NCBI GenBank assembly: GCA_963578105.1
Contig: CAUZBP010000013.1
Span: 1-64,000, forward strand
Source: GCA-2718815 sp963578105
GTDB taxonomy: Bacteria > Planctomycetota > Planctomycetia > Pirellulales > Pirellulaceae
Length of the DNA stretch: 64,000 nucleotides
Direction: 5' to 3'
The notes beneath the pieces are model-generated. The model saw only the letters and a list, made by a program, of their open reading frames with translations, had not been told where the DNA came from and did not search any database. Positions 43,996 to 53,329 of this stretch are shown piece after piece; positions within the stretch are counted from its first letter, which is position 1, and each line of letters starts with the position of its first letter. The translations under genes and the position numbers were made by a program.

Positions 43996-45843
43996 TCACT
44001 CGCGACCTAAATGGCAGCGAATACATGACGCAGCCAGCACTTGCGGGTTAATTCGGTGATTTTCTTTGTGGTAAGGTGACAATTCTCCGTGACATTCGCG
44101 ACAGTCGATCTTATTTTTCATTGTTTTGGCGTGTACGTTTTCAAAGTGCCAATATCCGGGCCGCTGTTTTGTTAGTTCGGAATCAAAGTTGTGACAGTCA
44201 GCACACTTTAGCGCAGCCGCCTTTTCGACTTGCTGTGGCAGCTCAGTGCGCGTAAGAATTGAACGAGCAGCGACCCGGCCGGTCAGTATACACGGGCCTA
44301 AAAATGTTCCTTCCAGGGAGGACTTGCCATTGATCAATGCCAGGCCGGTCAATTCGCCCACAGCGTATAACCCGTGTATGGGCTGCAACTGCCTGTCGAC
44401 CACTCGACAACTGCGGTCGATGGCCACTCCGCCCATGCTTTTCCGGGTGAGCGGGTAAGTTTGCATTCCATAAAACGGAGGTGTTGTGAGTTGCGGTGAT
44501 GCCACCTTGTTAAACTTGGTTTTGCCCGGTCCGAATCGTCCAAAGTCGGCATCTTCACCAGCTGCAACGAACTGGTTATATCGCTTCAGAGTGTTGGCCA
44601 GGTTCTTCTCGGGCAGGCCCGTTAAATTTGCCAATTCTTCAATCGTCTCAGCCTTTTTGACCAGGTGAGAATTCTGCAAGATCAAACGGTCGACTTTCTC
44701 GAATTCAGCCCAGTCCGAACCGGATACGCTGAAGCGTGACTTGGTAGCTTCGTCAAAAATAAACCAGCATGTCACCGGGTCTAGGGCCAAGAGCGGCGGC
44801 ATGACTTGCTTGGCCCACCCGTGTAAATTAGCAAACCTTCGACCTTCCGCGTTGACGAGAATGCCCCACATGTTGGCAGCATTGAGTCCCTTGTTGCTGT
44901 CGGGATAGCGGGGGTCGGGGATCCCCGTAAAGTAGTTCCATTGATAATCCATCTTCACCAGTTGACCGCCCACCCGTTGAGCCATCTGATGACCTAGGCC
45001 GATTGAGTGCCTTCCCGAACCAACCAGGATGCGTCGGGGAAACTTGAATTCCTGCGGCCAGTACTTGCGGACCATCTCCAAGTTGTTCTGGAAACCACCG
45101 GTAGCCAGTACGACAGCATCCGCCGACAATCGCTCGATAGTGTTATCACGCATGTGATACGTTTCAACACCCGTTAGTCGGCCGTCTTCCACCAGTAATC
45201 TTTCAGCTCGGGTATGCCATAGGAAACGAACGTTCTTCAGTTCCAGGCACGCGCGATAGATTGGCGTCACCAGTCCGATTCCCCGGTTCGTTGGCTGGTG
45301 ATTGCGATCAGCGGTGTTTCCTGGAGTTGGTACGACCTCGGAGAAAAGTACGCCCAGATCGATCAACCAGTCGTAGATCTGACTGGATGATTGTTCAACG
45401 TAATACCGGACCCACATTTGGTCCGCTCCTTCACCCCAGTTGATGAAATCTCTGAAGGCAATTTCGGGAGAATCGTGGATACCCGCCAGCCGTTGCATGG
45501 GTGTATCAATGATGGAGAGTGCGCCCTGGGACATCACCGCATGTCCACCAAATACTGACGACATGTCGATGACTGTCACCTCGGCTCCGCCACGTGCCAA
45601 TTCGAGTGCGGACGTGAGCCCTGAAATTCCCGCGCCGACCACGACGACAGAAGGGGTCTTGTGCATCGACTCCGTGGATGAAAGAAGCTTTCTACTGTTT
45701 TCTTCATGGGCCCCCGGATGGGCCTGTTCTTTGGCTTCGCACCCGACCAGCACGGCAAGAACGGGCAGCTGGAAAAAAAGCCAAACGGCCCATACAGTGA
45801 TTTGACCCGGGTTGACTGTCGACGATTGAAAACGCGAAATCAT
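43996..45843 (-). CDS. Lipoprotein flavocytochrome c with C-terminal triheme tail
   Basis: A protein of 615 residues. The N-terminus has a lipobox (AVLVGC, Cys35), so it should be lipid-anchored outside the cytoplasm. The FAD domain of the fumarate-reductase/flavocytochrome type follows: VVVVGAGISGLTSALELARG, GGHAVMSQGALSI, AVVLATGGFQNNLE and YAVGELTGLALINGKSSLEG. The last 70 residues carry three CxxCH haem sites (CADCH 547, CRECH 581, CIRCH 607) and several spare His residues for axial ligation. Substrate could be fumarate or another enoate; the motifs do not decide it. Menaquinone genes lie 6-8 kb away. Two palindromic sites lie upstream. Confidence 0.85.
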   Translation of the reverse strand: MISRFQSSTVNPGQITVWAVWLFFQLPVLAVLVGCEAKEQAHPGAHEENSRKLLSSTESMHKTPSVVVVGAGISGLTSALELARGGAEVTVIDMSSVFGGHAVMSQGALSIIDTPMQRLAGIHDSPEIAFRDFINWGEGADQMWVRYYVEQSSSQIYDWLIDLGVLFSEVVPTPGNTADRNHQPTNRGIGLVTPIYRACLELKNVRFLWHTRAERLLVEDGRLTGVETYHMRDNTIERLSADAVVLATGGFQNNLEMVRKYWPQEFKFPRRILVGSGRHSIGLGHQMAQRVGGQLVKMDYQWNYFTGIPDPRYPDSNKGLNAANMWGILVNAEGRRFANLHGWAKQVMPPLLALDPVTCWFIFDEATKSRFSVSGSDWAEFEKVDRLILQNSHLVKKAETIEELANLTGLPEKNLANTLKRYNQFVAAGEDADFGRFGPGKTKFNKVASPQLTTPPFYGMQTYPLTRKSMGGVAIDRSCRVVDRQLQPIHGLYAVGELTGLALINGKSSLEGTFLGPCILTGRVAARSILTRTELPQQVEKAAALKCADCHNFDSELTKQRPGYWHFENVHAKTMKNKIDCRECHGELSPYHKENHRINPQVLAASCIRCHLGRE

Positions 45844-46207
45844 CGATGCGGCCTCATGTGCTCCGCGGTCCGTTTTTGAATCCAGGATTTCCAGCGTAGG
45901 ATTTGGGATTCCAGGATGGTTTCAAGTCTGAGGTGCGAAGTTTTCATCCCTGAACAGCAGGTCGGTGACGAGTGTCAGTTGCCTCGCCGATGAACGTCGT
46001 GGGCACCAAAAATAATTCAGAAATATACCTGGGTACAATCAACTGACAGTACCTGGGTACGAAAGTGATCTCTTCCAAAGGGTCGTAAGTCGGCCGTAGG
46101 AAACAGTGTCACGAGGTCCTACAAGGGCTCCGAGCGTCTTCGAGGGGAATCCATCCATCGTTATTTCAAACACGAGTCACCGGTGCCTGTCCGCGTCTCA
46201 ACCTGAT
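45844..46207. other. Flavocytochrome upstream region
   Basis: This is a 364-base gap between mnmA and the flavocytochrome gene. It carries the two TACCTGGGTAC palindromes. Otherwise no gene or clear promoter hexamers are visible. Confidence 0.45.
46026..46060. promoter_or_regulatory. Twin palindromic operator-like sites
   Basis: TACCTGGGTA at 46026-46035 and GTACCTGGGTAC at 46049-46060 share one sequence. Each is a palindrome with a TG centre. The centres are 24 bases apart, little more than two helical turns. They lie about 185-215 bases before the flavocytochrome start. This arrangement is typical of a dimeric regulator binding side by side. Confidence 0.5.
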
Positions 46208-47323
46208 TTATTCAATCCAACCTCCGCCTAAAACGCGGTTTTTGTCATAGCAGACGACCGCCTGTCCAGGTGCCACACCGTAGCAGGGTTGCTCGAAGAT
46301 GACCCGGAAGCGCCGGTTGTCCAAGGGTTCGACCAGCGCGGTTTCAGCCGGACTGTTGTAGCGAATTTGTGCGCTACAACGAAAAGATGCCTGCGGTTGG
46401 GGGATGAGCCAGTTCGCGTCATTGGCGGTCAATTCGCTTCGGGCCAATTCCTCACGCTCGCCGATGACCACCTGCCGTAAATCTTTGTCAATTCGCACGA
46501 CGAATCGTGGTTCTCCCAGCGCGACATGCAATCCCTTGCGTTGGCCAATGGTGAAACTTTCGATGCCAGGGTGCCTGCCGACCACGGTTCCATCAGTGGT
46601 GAGGATTTCCCCCGAGGTATCTACTTCACTGCGCCGCGAACGGATAAATTGATCGTGCTTTCCCGAAGTTACAAAACAGATCTCCTGGCTATCTTTCTTT
46701 TCTGCCACTTTCAAACCGAGATCCGAAGCGATCTCTCGGATTTGAGTTTTTTTGTAGTCCCCTACCGGGAGAAGCATTTTTTTCAGTAGTTCGCGCTCAA
46801 CGCCGAACAAAACGTAAGACTGATCCTTGCTGACGTCTCGGCCGCGCAACAAGGCGGGCGTGCTTCCGGTGCCGTCTGCGCTCAGTTGAGCGTAGTGCCC
46901 GGTGGCAACAAATTCAGCGGCCACGCTGTCCGCGTAGTCAAAGAGTTTTCCAAACTTAATCCAGTTGTTGCACATCACGCACGGATTGGGTGTTCGACCG
47001 AGGGTGTATTCTTCCACAAAGTAGTCCATGATCTGGCTAAACTCTTGTTCCAGATTCAAGGCATAGAACGGAATTTCCAATCGGTCAGCCACCCGCCTGC
47101 CATCTTCGGCGTCGGCAGCACTGCAACATCCCTGTTTGTGGTCAAGGCGCTGCTTGAGGATCGGCAGTTCATCGGTGAATTCCGGCGAAGTGTCACATGT
47201 GACCGGAGACGACTCGCCGTGGCGCATGAAGACACCGATCACTTCATGGCCTTGTTGCAGCAGCAAGTGTGCAGCAACACTACTGTCGACTCCTCCGGAC
47301 ATTGCTAGTACAACGCGGGCCAT
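46208..47323 (-). CDS. mnmA: tRNA-specific 2-thiouridylase MnmA
   Basis: The enzyme thiolates U34 of tRNAs for Lys, Glu and Gln, taking sulfur from a relay. It has 371 residues. Features are the PP-loop ATPase motif MSGGVDSSVAAHLL, GRTPNPCVMCNNWIKFG with the first catalytic Cys, KDSQEICFV with the second, and GQRKGLHVALGEPRFV. Start at ATG 47323 gives MARVVLAMSGGVDSS, the usual family start; the frame opens at 47461. No tRNA genes lie nearby. Confidence 0.94.
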   Translation of the reverse strand: MARVVLAMSGGVDSSVAAHLLLQQGHEVIGVFMRHGESSPVTCDTSPEFTDELPILKQRLDHKQGCCSAADAEDGRRVADRLEIPFYALNLEQEFSQIMDYFVEEYTLGRTPNPCVMCNNWIKFGKLFDYADSVAAEFVATGHYAQLSADGTGSTPALLRGRDVSKDQSYVLFGVERELLKKMLLPVGDYKKTQIREIASDLGLKVAEKKDSQEICFVTSGKHDQFIRSRRSEVDTSGEILTTDGTVVGRHPGIESFTIGQRKGLHVALGEPRFVVRIDKDLRQVVIGEREELARSELTANDANWLIPQPQASFRCSAQIRYNSPAETALVEPLDNRRFRVIFEQPCYGVAPGQAVVCYDKNRVLGGGWIE

Positions 47324-47563
47324 GGTCTTGAATTCGGAGCGATTCACGGAAGGACTAGTTGACGAAAAAACTGGAACGCCTTGGCGGCAGGTGTCTTTTG
47401 TTTTCCAACGTTGCACTAAGAATTTTCGACACCCCTTCCTGTAGCTGCCGCACCTTTGCACTCAGTCGATCACTTGAAGACATCGTGGAGGTGTGGCAGA
47501 GGTAGAGGGTCTTACTTGACATCCATTTACTTCTGGGCGCATTTACTTCTGGGCGCTGTGTTT

Positions 47564-48859
47564 CTACTCGGTGCCCGCCTGTGCCCGCCATTTTTGCAAA
47601 AAGGCACTCATCTTCCCCTGAGCGTAAACGGGTTTGCCATCGACAACAACCAAGCTCACAGGAAGTTTGCTCTGAAGAACCAGATTGTGTGGGTCTGCGT
47701 CGGTCCGTTCGGGGAGTTCTACCGCAATCCAAGAGGCCCTTTTGCCCACGCTTAAAGATCCCAGCCGCTCGGCGGCTGAGAGCGCCTGTGCGCCATGTAA
47801 GGTCCCCATGCGGAGAATCTGGGCACCTGTAACCGCAGGATGTTGTTCCCGCACAAAACGCATGTCGGTAAGCAGGTTGAGGTCCGGATTTGACGCTTTG
47901 GAATCGGTTCCCAAAGCGACGTGCACACCGGACTGCAGGGCTTGAAGCAATGGATATGCTGAGTGGCCGAAATAGGCATGTGTCCGAGGACAATAGACCA
48001 GGGTCATTCCCTGCGAGTGCTCGGCGAGAAATTGCAGCTCTTCCTGATCCAGGTAATTTCCGTGAACAATCAGGGCGCGAGGGGCTTCGGCGAGGATCTT
48101 CAAGTAATCCAGAGCTCGGAGCGGACGTTGAAAACAGGTCGAATTCCAAATGCCTCGCTCTTCGAGCAACTCGCGCAGAGGTCCCCGCCCTTCCCGGAGA
48201 AATTCGATTTCTGCACGTGTTTCTGCCAGATGCATTGCAAGAGAAAACTTGTGGATGGCTGCCAGTTTGGCTACCTGGGCGATGAGGGATGCAGCCGCCG
48301 TGTAGGGGGCGTGGGGACTGAATCCGATCTGCCAGCTTGTAGTAGCTTGCTCAGCAGAGGCGATGAGTTCCAGCACTGTAGAGATCAGTTCCTGAATTCT
48401 GGTCTCGGACAAACCAATCAGTTCGAAGAAGATCGTTCCGGTTGGACAAGCCTGCTCGAAATCCTTTTTATTCCAGGATGTGTTTGCAATCTCCCCCAGG
48501 GTGACACTTCCCGTCTGTAGACTCTCAGTCAGACCCTGTGCAATTGGTGAAGGTCCGGAAAGCCGGCCTGCTTGTTCAGGACTTGTAGCCTCCTGACGAT
48601 TAGCAAGTACAGCACGGATCCAGTCAGAAAAACACATTCCCGGATTGCCCAGCGGTTGGGGCAAATGACTGAATTCGAGATGCGTGTGGGCATTTACCAG
48701 TGCCGGGAGAATCGCCACGTTTCCCAAGTCCCAGGCAGCAGATGTTGTCTCGCGTGTGACTTGTGCGATGTGATGACCTTCGACAGAGAGTCCACCTTCC
48801 GCGATGGGTGCACGATCAACAGGAAAGACAAATCGGGCCTTGAGGGAGTAATGGCACAC
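47564..48859 (-). CDS. Amidohydrolase, probable aminofutalosine deaminase
   Basis: A metal-dependent hydrolase of 431 residues, TIM-barrel amidohydrolase superfamily. Metal and substrate motifs are NAHTHLEFS, SPHAPYTAAASL, AMHLAETRAEIEFL, IVHGNYLD and LGTDSKASNPDLNLL. The sequence recalls the Helicobacter-type aminofutalosine deaminase as I remember it (NAHTHxEFS followed by FSDWI, FFELIGLS-like, HFLES-like region). With mqnA and mqnC 3-5 kb upstream, a role in menaquinone synthesis by the futalosine route is likely. Other adenosine or guanine deaminase-like activities are not excluded. It starts 8 bases after the ABC permease stop, so it is probably cotranscribed with the transporter. Confidence 0.7.
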   Translation of the reverse strand: MCHYSLKARFVFPVDRAPIAEGGLSVEGHHIAQVTRETTSAAWDLGNVAILPALVNAHTHLEFSHLPQPLGNPGMCFSDWIRAVLANRQEATSPEQAGRLSGPSPIAQGLTESLQTGSVTLGEIANTSWNKKDFEQACPTGTIFFELIGLSETRIQELISTVLELIASAEQATTSWQIGFSPHAPYTAAASLIAQVAKLAAIHKFSLAMHLAETRAEIEFLREGRGPLRELLEERGIWNSTCFQRPLRALDYLKILAEAPRALIVHGNYLDQEELQFLAEHSQGMTLVYCPRTHAYFGHSAYPLLQALQSGVHVALGTDSKASNPDLNLLTDMRFVREQHPAVTGAQILRMGTLHGAQALSAAERLGSLSVGKRASWIAVELPERTDADPHNLVLQSKLPVSLVVVDGKPVYAQGKMSAFLQKWRAQAGTE

Positions 48860-48867
48860 TTCGTTTT

Positions 48868-51105
48868 CTACTTGGCAACAGCACGTACGGTTTGGTTGTC
48901 AATTGCTTCTTGCAATTGTTCCTCAGCGTACAGTTGATGAGGCAGGCGGCTAAACCAAACCAAGATCAGTACGGCCAGTGCCAAACTAGCAACAACGAAA
49001 GGCCATGAATAGGCGTATCCCCCTTCAATGGATTGCACCGCCCACTTCGCAGCAGGAAGGAAAGCTAAAAAATCGTCCATCAGAACCTGACTGAGAATCG
49101 CCAAGCTGTTGTGCGTCAAGTGAAACAAGATGCAGGTCAGGATGCTTCCCGATTGAACTGCCAGATATCCAATGACACAGCCCACGATGCTCGCAGCAAT
49201 GGACTGTTGGATGATCCCGTGGGCGACGCCGAACAACAAGCTGGTGAGTAGAATCGCCCACGAAGGATGTCCCAGGTGACGCAATCCTGAAAGGATAAAG
49301 CCGCGAAAAGCCAACTCTTCGCAGATGGCTGGCGTCAGTGCGAGAACAAGCAGCAGCGCCCAAATGTTGGGCGCACCGTCGATTAGTTTTTGGACCATGA
49401 CCTGAAGTTGTTCGGGAGCCGGATAGAGTTCCTGTAGTTGGGCACTGATTGTCATGGCAGTCGGGTGCAGCAACGCCGCCAGCAGGAACGCAGCGGGCAA
49501 GGTGAACCCGACTGGCATGCGAAAAAGGAGCGTGGCCCGAGGATTTCGTGTAAGAATGAAAGCCATGATCAGGGCCGGTGCAGCAAAAAATGCGATTTGA
49601 CTGATGATTGTCACCGTCGCCAGCTCGCTCCAACTTTCAGGTGTTGAAAGCTGGAAGTTGGCGAAAAACCGCAATATCAAGAGGAATGTTGCACACAGCA
49701 AAGCCGCACCGATCGAAGGAGTATCGCCCCGGTTTCTTACCATGTGACGTAGCCAGAGCCCCGGGTCGACGCGTTCACTTTCTCGGAAGAGAACCGATTC
49801 GTTGTTGAATTGGTCGATTGCCCAGCGGATTGCAAACAGGCAGCAGGTTGCTGTCATGCCGATGACAGGGATGACGTGGAGCAATGCCAGTTGGTAGTCA
49901 GACTCCATCAATGACTTAAGTAACAACATCAGGCCGGTGACGGGTATCAGACTCGTACCCAGTTCCAGTTGCACGGAGGGAAGGACCGGCAGGACGATCA
50001 ACGGCATGGTAACCAGCAGTAACGGCATCAAATAATACTGGCCTTCTTTTGCACTTCGGGCGAAGGTTGCCAAGGCCAGAGACAAGGCGCTAAACAAAGC
50101 TGACACGGGAATCAGAGCCACGATCAGCCAAACAAGTGAAATCAGAGGTGGCATTCCCATCGGCAACTCGGGAAAGGTTTGTTCCAGTTGTTCGAGTTGC
50201 CCCATCATTAATGTTGCCGTGACGCTCATGCTGACCAGATTGAGGAGCGCCGTGGCACTGCTGAAAAGCATGATTGTCAGTAGCTTTCCCCACACAATCT
50301 CGCTACGACGAGCCGGGCTGCACAAAAGTGTTTCCAGCGTGCCACGTTCCTTTTCTCCGGCACAGAGGTCGATCGCCGGGTAAAATGCTCCAGTCAGTGC
50401 CCAGATGAGAATCACGAACGGGAGTAACTTTGACCACACGGCGGCTCGCCGCTGATCCTCCGACGCCACGTCAGTTTCTTCCGCTACGAAAGGTTTCGCC
50501 ACGATTTCGGAAATGTTGTTTTGCTTGAGATACTCGCGACCGATATTCTCCCGCCAGTTGTGCAGTACCATCGCCAGACGTTCTTTTGCAACACGAGATT
50601 CATCACGTGTTTGATCATAGATAATGCGCGGGCTTGGTATTTCACCCACCGCTTCGTCGTAGATGGGCAGACGGGAATCCCCCAGCTGTTTGCGAAAACG
50701 TTCGAGTTGCTCGGAAAAGCTGGGAGGGAAAATGATCACCGCATCGAAATCGCCAGATTGAACAGCTCGCTTGGCTTCGAATTGAAGTTCCTCACTCCCT
50801 TTCGCGTCCGAATCAGAGTCCGCCAGCACGACTTCGAGTAACTCGTTATCTTTCGGGTAACTGAACAATCCAGCGGAAAACAGCGTACCCTCGATTAAAC
50901 GGGGCTGACGGGGTAGATGTTCTGAACCAACGATCCATATACGTACCGGATATTCTCGAGTGAACTGCATCACCTGGAAGACGAGCATGCCCAACAATGG
51001 GTAGAGAAAGATGGGCAGTACGGCAATCGTGAACAACGTACGACGATCTCGCAACTGATCGCGTACTTCGCGGGAAAAAATCAGTTTGACGTTGGACCAT
51101 TTCAT
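48868..51105 (-). CDS. ABC-2 permease fused to CPBP intramembrane protease
   Basis: A protein of 745 residues in two halves. The first 450 residues are an ABC-2/NatB-like permease: N-terminal MKWSNVKLIFSREVRDQLRD, an anchoring helix, a long extracytoplasmic region (about 45-225), then several helices from LLPFVILIWALTGAF on, with CAGEKERGTLETLLCSP. The second half is a CPBP/Abi-type membrane protease with EELAFRG, FGVAHGI and FHLTHNS (the EExxxR, FxxxH and HxxxN motifs). It should be a membrane protease or an inactive relative coupled to export. The ATPase gene overlaps the start by four bases. Substrate unknown. Confidence 0.88.
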   Translation of the reverse strand: MKWSNVKLIFSREVRDQLRDRRTLFTIAVLPIFLYPLLGMLVFQVMQFTREYPVRIWIVGSEHLPRQPRLIEGTLFSAGLFSYPKDNELLEVVLADSDSDAKGSEELQFEAKRAVQSGDFDAVIIFPPSFSEQLERFRKQLGDSRLPIYDEAVGEIPSPRIIYDQTRDESRVAKERLAMVLHNWRENIGREYLKQNNISEIVAKPFVAEETDVASEDQRRAAVWSKLLPFVILIWALTGAFYPAIDLCAGEKERGTLETLLCSPARRSEIVWGKLLTIMLFSSATALLNLVSMSVTATLMMGQLEQLEQTFPELPMGMPPLISLVWLIVALIPVSALFSALSLALATFARSAKEGQYYLMPLLLVTMPLIVLPVLPSVQLELGTSLIPVTGLMLLLKSLMESDYQLALLHVIPVIGMTATCCLFAIRWAIDQFNNESVLFRESERVDPGLWLRHMVRNRGDTPSIGAALLCATFLLILRFFANFQLSTPESWSELATVTIISQIAFFAAPALIMAFILTRNPRATLLFRMPVGFTLPAAFLLAALLHPTAMTISAQLQELYPAPEQLQVMVQKLIDGAPNIWALLLVLALTPAICEELAFRGFILSGLRHLGHPSWAILLTSLLFGVAHGIIQQSIAASIVGCVIGYLAVQSGSILTCILFHLTHNSLAILSQVLMDDFLAFLPAAKWAVQSIEGGYAYSWPFVVASLALAVLILVWFSRLPHQLYAEEQLQEAIDNQTVRAVAK

Positions 51106-51869
51106 GTACTGCTACTCGCCGCCGTATGCTGCTGGTCGTGTTCGGATATCAGGCGAAAGAACAGCTCTTCAAAGTCAGTTTGCTGGTACGATTCCAACAG
51201 CTCATGGAGAGTTCCCTCTGACAGAACATGTCCTCGATACATAATTGCAATGCGATCACAAAGCCGTTCCACCTCACGCATGATATGGGTTGAGAAAATG
51301 ACACATTTTCCCTGCTCTCGCAACTCACCAATTGTGTCCAGCAGGGCTCGAGCCACCAGGACGTCCAGGCCCGAGGTTGCTTCGTCAAAGATTACCACCG
51401 GAGGGTCATGGATCAGTGCTCGGGCGATGGAAACTTTCTGTTTCATACCTGTAGACATCTTCGCGCCCAATAAGTCACGAATTTCATCCATTTGAAGCTT
51501 GGAAAACAAATTCTCCATCCGTTCACGCAACGTGTTCGTTTCAACACCGTAAAGCCGTCCGAAATACTCGACCAATTCCCAGGCCGTCATGCGGTCGTAG
51601 ACGGCTGTATTCGCTGACACGAATCCAATCTGATAACGCACCAGATCCGGCTGCGTAAGAACGTCAAAACCGTTGACACTGACCATGCCGGCAGTTGGGC
51701 GCAGAATGGTACTCAAGATACGGAGCACGGTTGTTTTCCCCGCACCGTTTGGTCCCAGTAAACCAAAAATCTCACCGGGCTGTGCATGGAAGCTGATACC
51801 ATCGACGGCCACAAACTGGTCACGTCGCAAATCGGAGTAAGTCTTAGTCAGCTCGCGTACTTCAATCAT
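51102..51869 (-). CDS. ABC transporter ATP-binding protein, NatA-like
   Basis: A single ABC ATPase of 255 residues. Walker A is GPNGAGKTT, the signature motif is STGMKQKVSIARAL, Walker B is VVIFDEATSGLD, and the switch His is in IFSTHIMREVERL. It resembles NatA of the Na+ or antibiotic export type. The stop and the permease start share ATGA (51102-51105), so translation is coupled. The two products surely form one transporter. It ends the operon's ATPase role; the substrate cannot be read. Confidence 0.93.
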   Translation of the reverse strand: MIEVRELTKTYSDLRRDQFVAVDGISFHAQPGEIFGLLGPNGAGKTTVLRILSTILRPTAGMVSVNGFDVLTQPDLVRYQIGFVSANTAVYDRMTAWELVEYFGRLYGVETNTLRERMENLFSKLQMDEIRDLLGAKMSTGMKQKVSIARALIHDPPVVIFDEATSGLDVLVARALLDTIGELREQGKCVIFSTHIMREVERLCDRIAIMYRGHVLSEGTLHELLESYQQTDFEELFFRLISEHDQQHTAASSST

Positions 51870-52180
51870 GATCGAAGAGATGACCGAGCAGTGCTCGAAC
51901 TATCGCGTGAAGAAGTTCAGGACCACGACAACCTGGGTGGCCACCACTGGTTCGTGCGGTAAACGACAGGGAAGGCGGGATTTGTGAATCCTGCTGGAAC
52001 AAGTTTATTACAACCTACCTTATAAGACGAGACTCAAAAACCGTTCACATGTTCAGAAGAACGGTTGTTCCGGTTGGTCCACGAGTTTAAATGGTGTGCC
52101 CTCAGAACGCGAATAATGTGAATTGTTGTTGAAACCCCGGCAAGCTACTGGTGGGCGACGTACCAAATGGTGCGGAGGGC
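51870..52180. other. Intergenic region after mqnC
   Basis: This holds the terminator described at 52035-52066 and, on the left, presumably the promoter of the ABC operon. No other structure was recognised. Confidence 0.5.
52035..52066 (-). terminator. Intrinsic terminator of the mqnA-mqnC operon
   Basis: On - the strand reads AACCGTTC, a 12-base loop, GAACGGTT and then TTT, so the stem's last two Ts plus the following three make a run of five. The 8-bp stem is perfect. It lies about 115 bases after the mqnC stop and would separate mqnAC from the ABC operon. Confidence 0.6.
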
Positions 52181-53326
52181 CTAATTTATGACAGACAATA
52201 GGGATTCGTCTCGCTTTTGATTTGCCTGCACTGCAAAAAATTCGTGCTCTTCGTCGAGTAGCTCGTAGAACACGTTGCGTTGACGGGGAATATATCCCAG
52301 CTCTGAAATTGCATCACGAATCTGTTGCAGGTTCAGATAATGAACAGTACCCGCTTCTGCAACTACGTTTTCTTCAATCATCAGGCTGCCCATATCATTG
52401 GCTCCGTACAGCATGGCCAACTGACCAACTTTCAAGCCCTGGGTCACCCAGCTTGATTGAATGTTGGGAATGTTGTCCAGGTACAAGCGAGCGATTGCCT
52501 GCGTTTTGAGGTACTCGAAAGAGCCTGCCGGCGCTACTTTCTCCATCGCCGTGTTTTCAGGCTGGAATGTCCAGCAAATAAAAGCTGTAAAACCACCTGT
52601 TTCATCCTGAAGACGACGTACGCGGTCTAGATGCTCAACGCGCTCCTCTGGAGTTTCAATGTGTCCAAACATCATCGTGGCTGTGCTGCGACCTCCCAAC
52701 TCGTGCCACACGCGCATGACCTCAAGCCAGTCATCGGTAAGAACCTTGCCACGCGTCATTTCTTGACGTACTCGATCCACCAAAATTTCCGCACCACCAC
52801 CCGGCACGCTCCCTAAACCAGCGTCCTTCAACCTTTCAAGCACCTTTCGAAGCGAGAGTTTGTTGACTTTGGTGAAATGATGGATTTCAGGAGGACTGAA
52901 GCCATGAATATTAACCTGGGGAAATCGGCCTTTAATATCCTGCAGGAGTTGTTCGTACCAATCGAGTTTAAAATCGGGATGCAACCCTCCCTGCATCAGA
53001 ATTTGGTCGCCACCAATGTCGACTGTTTCCTTGACCTTTTGCAAAAGTTCTTCACGTGGCAGGACATATCCTTCATCAACGTCTTTGGGTGACCGGTAGA
53101 AGGCACAAAAATCGCAGACGGCAGTGCAGATATTTGTGTAATTGATGTTTCGGTCGATGTTGTACGTCCGGTATGGTTCCGGGTGCAGACGTTGAGTGAC
53201 TTGGTCTGCTGCCTGCCCGAGGTCTGTCAAATCATGAGACTTCATCAACACGAGAGCATCAGCCGGCACCAATCGTTGGCCATTGACTGCCCGTTCGAGA
53301 ATCGAAGCAATGGACGAGTTTGTCAT
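52181..53326 (-). CDS. mqnC: Cyclic dehypoxanthinyl futalosine synthase
   Basis: A radical-SAM enzyme that cyclises dehypoxanthinyl futalosine in the futalosine pathway to menaquinone. It has 381 residues. The cluster motif is CTAVCDFCAFYR, and further family marks are LMQGGLHPDFKLDWYEQLL, HGFSPPEIHHFTKVN, LGSVPGGGAEILVDRVR and the C-terminal GANDMGSLMIEENVV. MqnC and MqnE are similar; CDFCAFYR and the length favour MqnC. It starts 3 bases after the mqnA stop, so they are one operon. MqnE, MqnB and MqnD genes must lie elsewhere. Confidence 0.9.
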   Translation of the reverse strand: MTNSSIASILERAVNGQRLVPADALVLMKSHDLTDLGQAADQVTQRLHPEPYRTYNIDRNINYTNICTAVCDFCAFYRSPKDVDEGYVLPREELLQKVKETVDIGGDQILMQGGLHPDFKLDWYEQLLQDIKGRFPQVNIHGFSPPEIHHFTKVNKLSLRKVLERLKDAGLGSVPGGGAEILVDRVRQEMTRGKVLTDDWLEVMRVWHELGGRSTATMMFGHIETPEERVEHLDRVRRLQDETGGFTAFICWTFQPENTAMEKVAPAGSFEYLKTQAIARLYLDNIPNIQSSWVTQGLKVGQLAMLYGANDMGSLMIEENVVAEAGTVHYLNLQQIRDAISELGYIPRQRNVFYELLDEEHEFFAVQANQKRDESLLSVIN

Positions 53327-53329
53327 ATG

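Noticed and set aside
47355..48149. A long - strand frame of 264 codons.
   Set aside because: It lies out of phase over the amidohydrolase gene, whose motifs are clearly in the other frame; its protein has no domain character.
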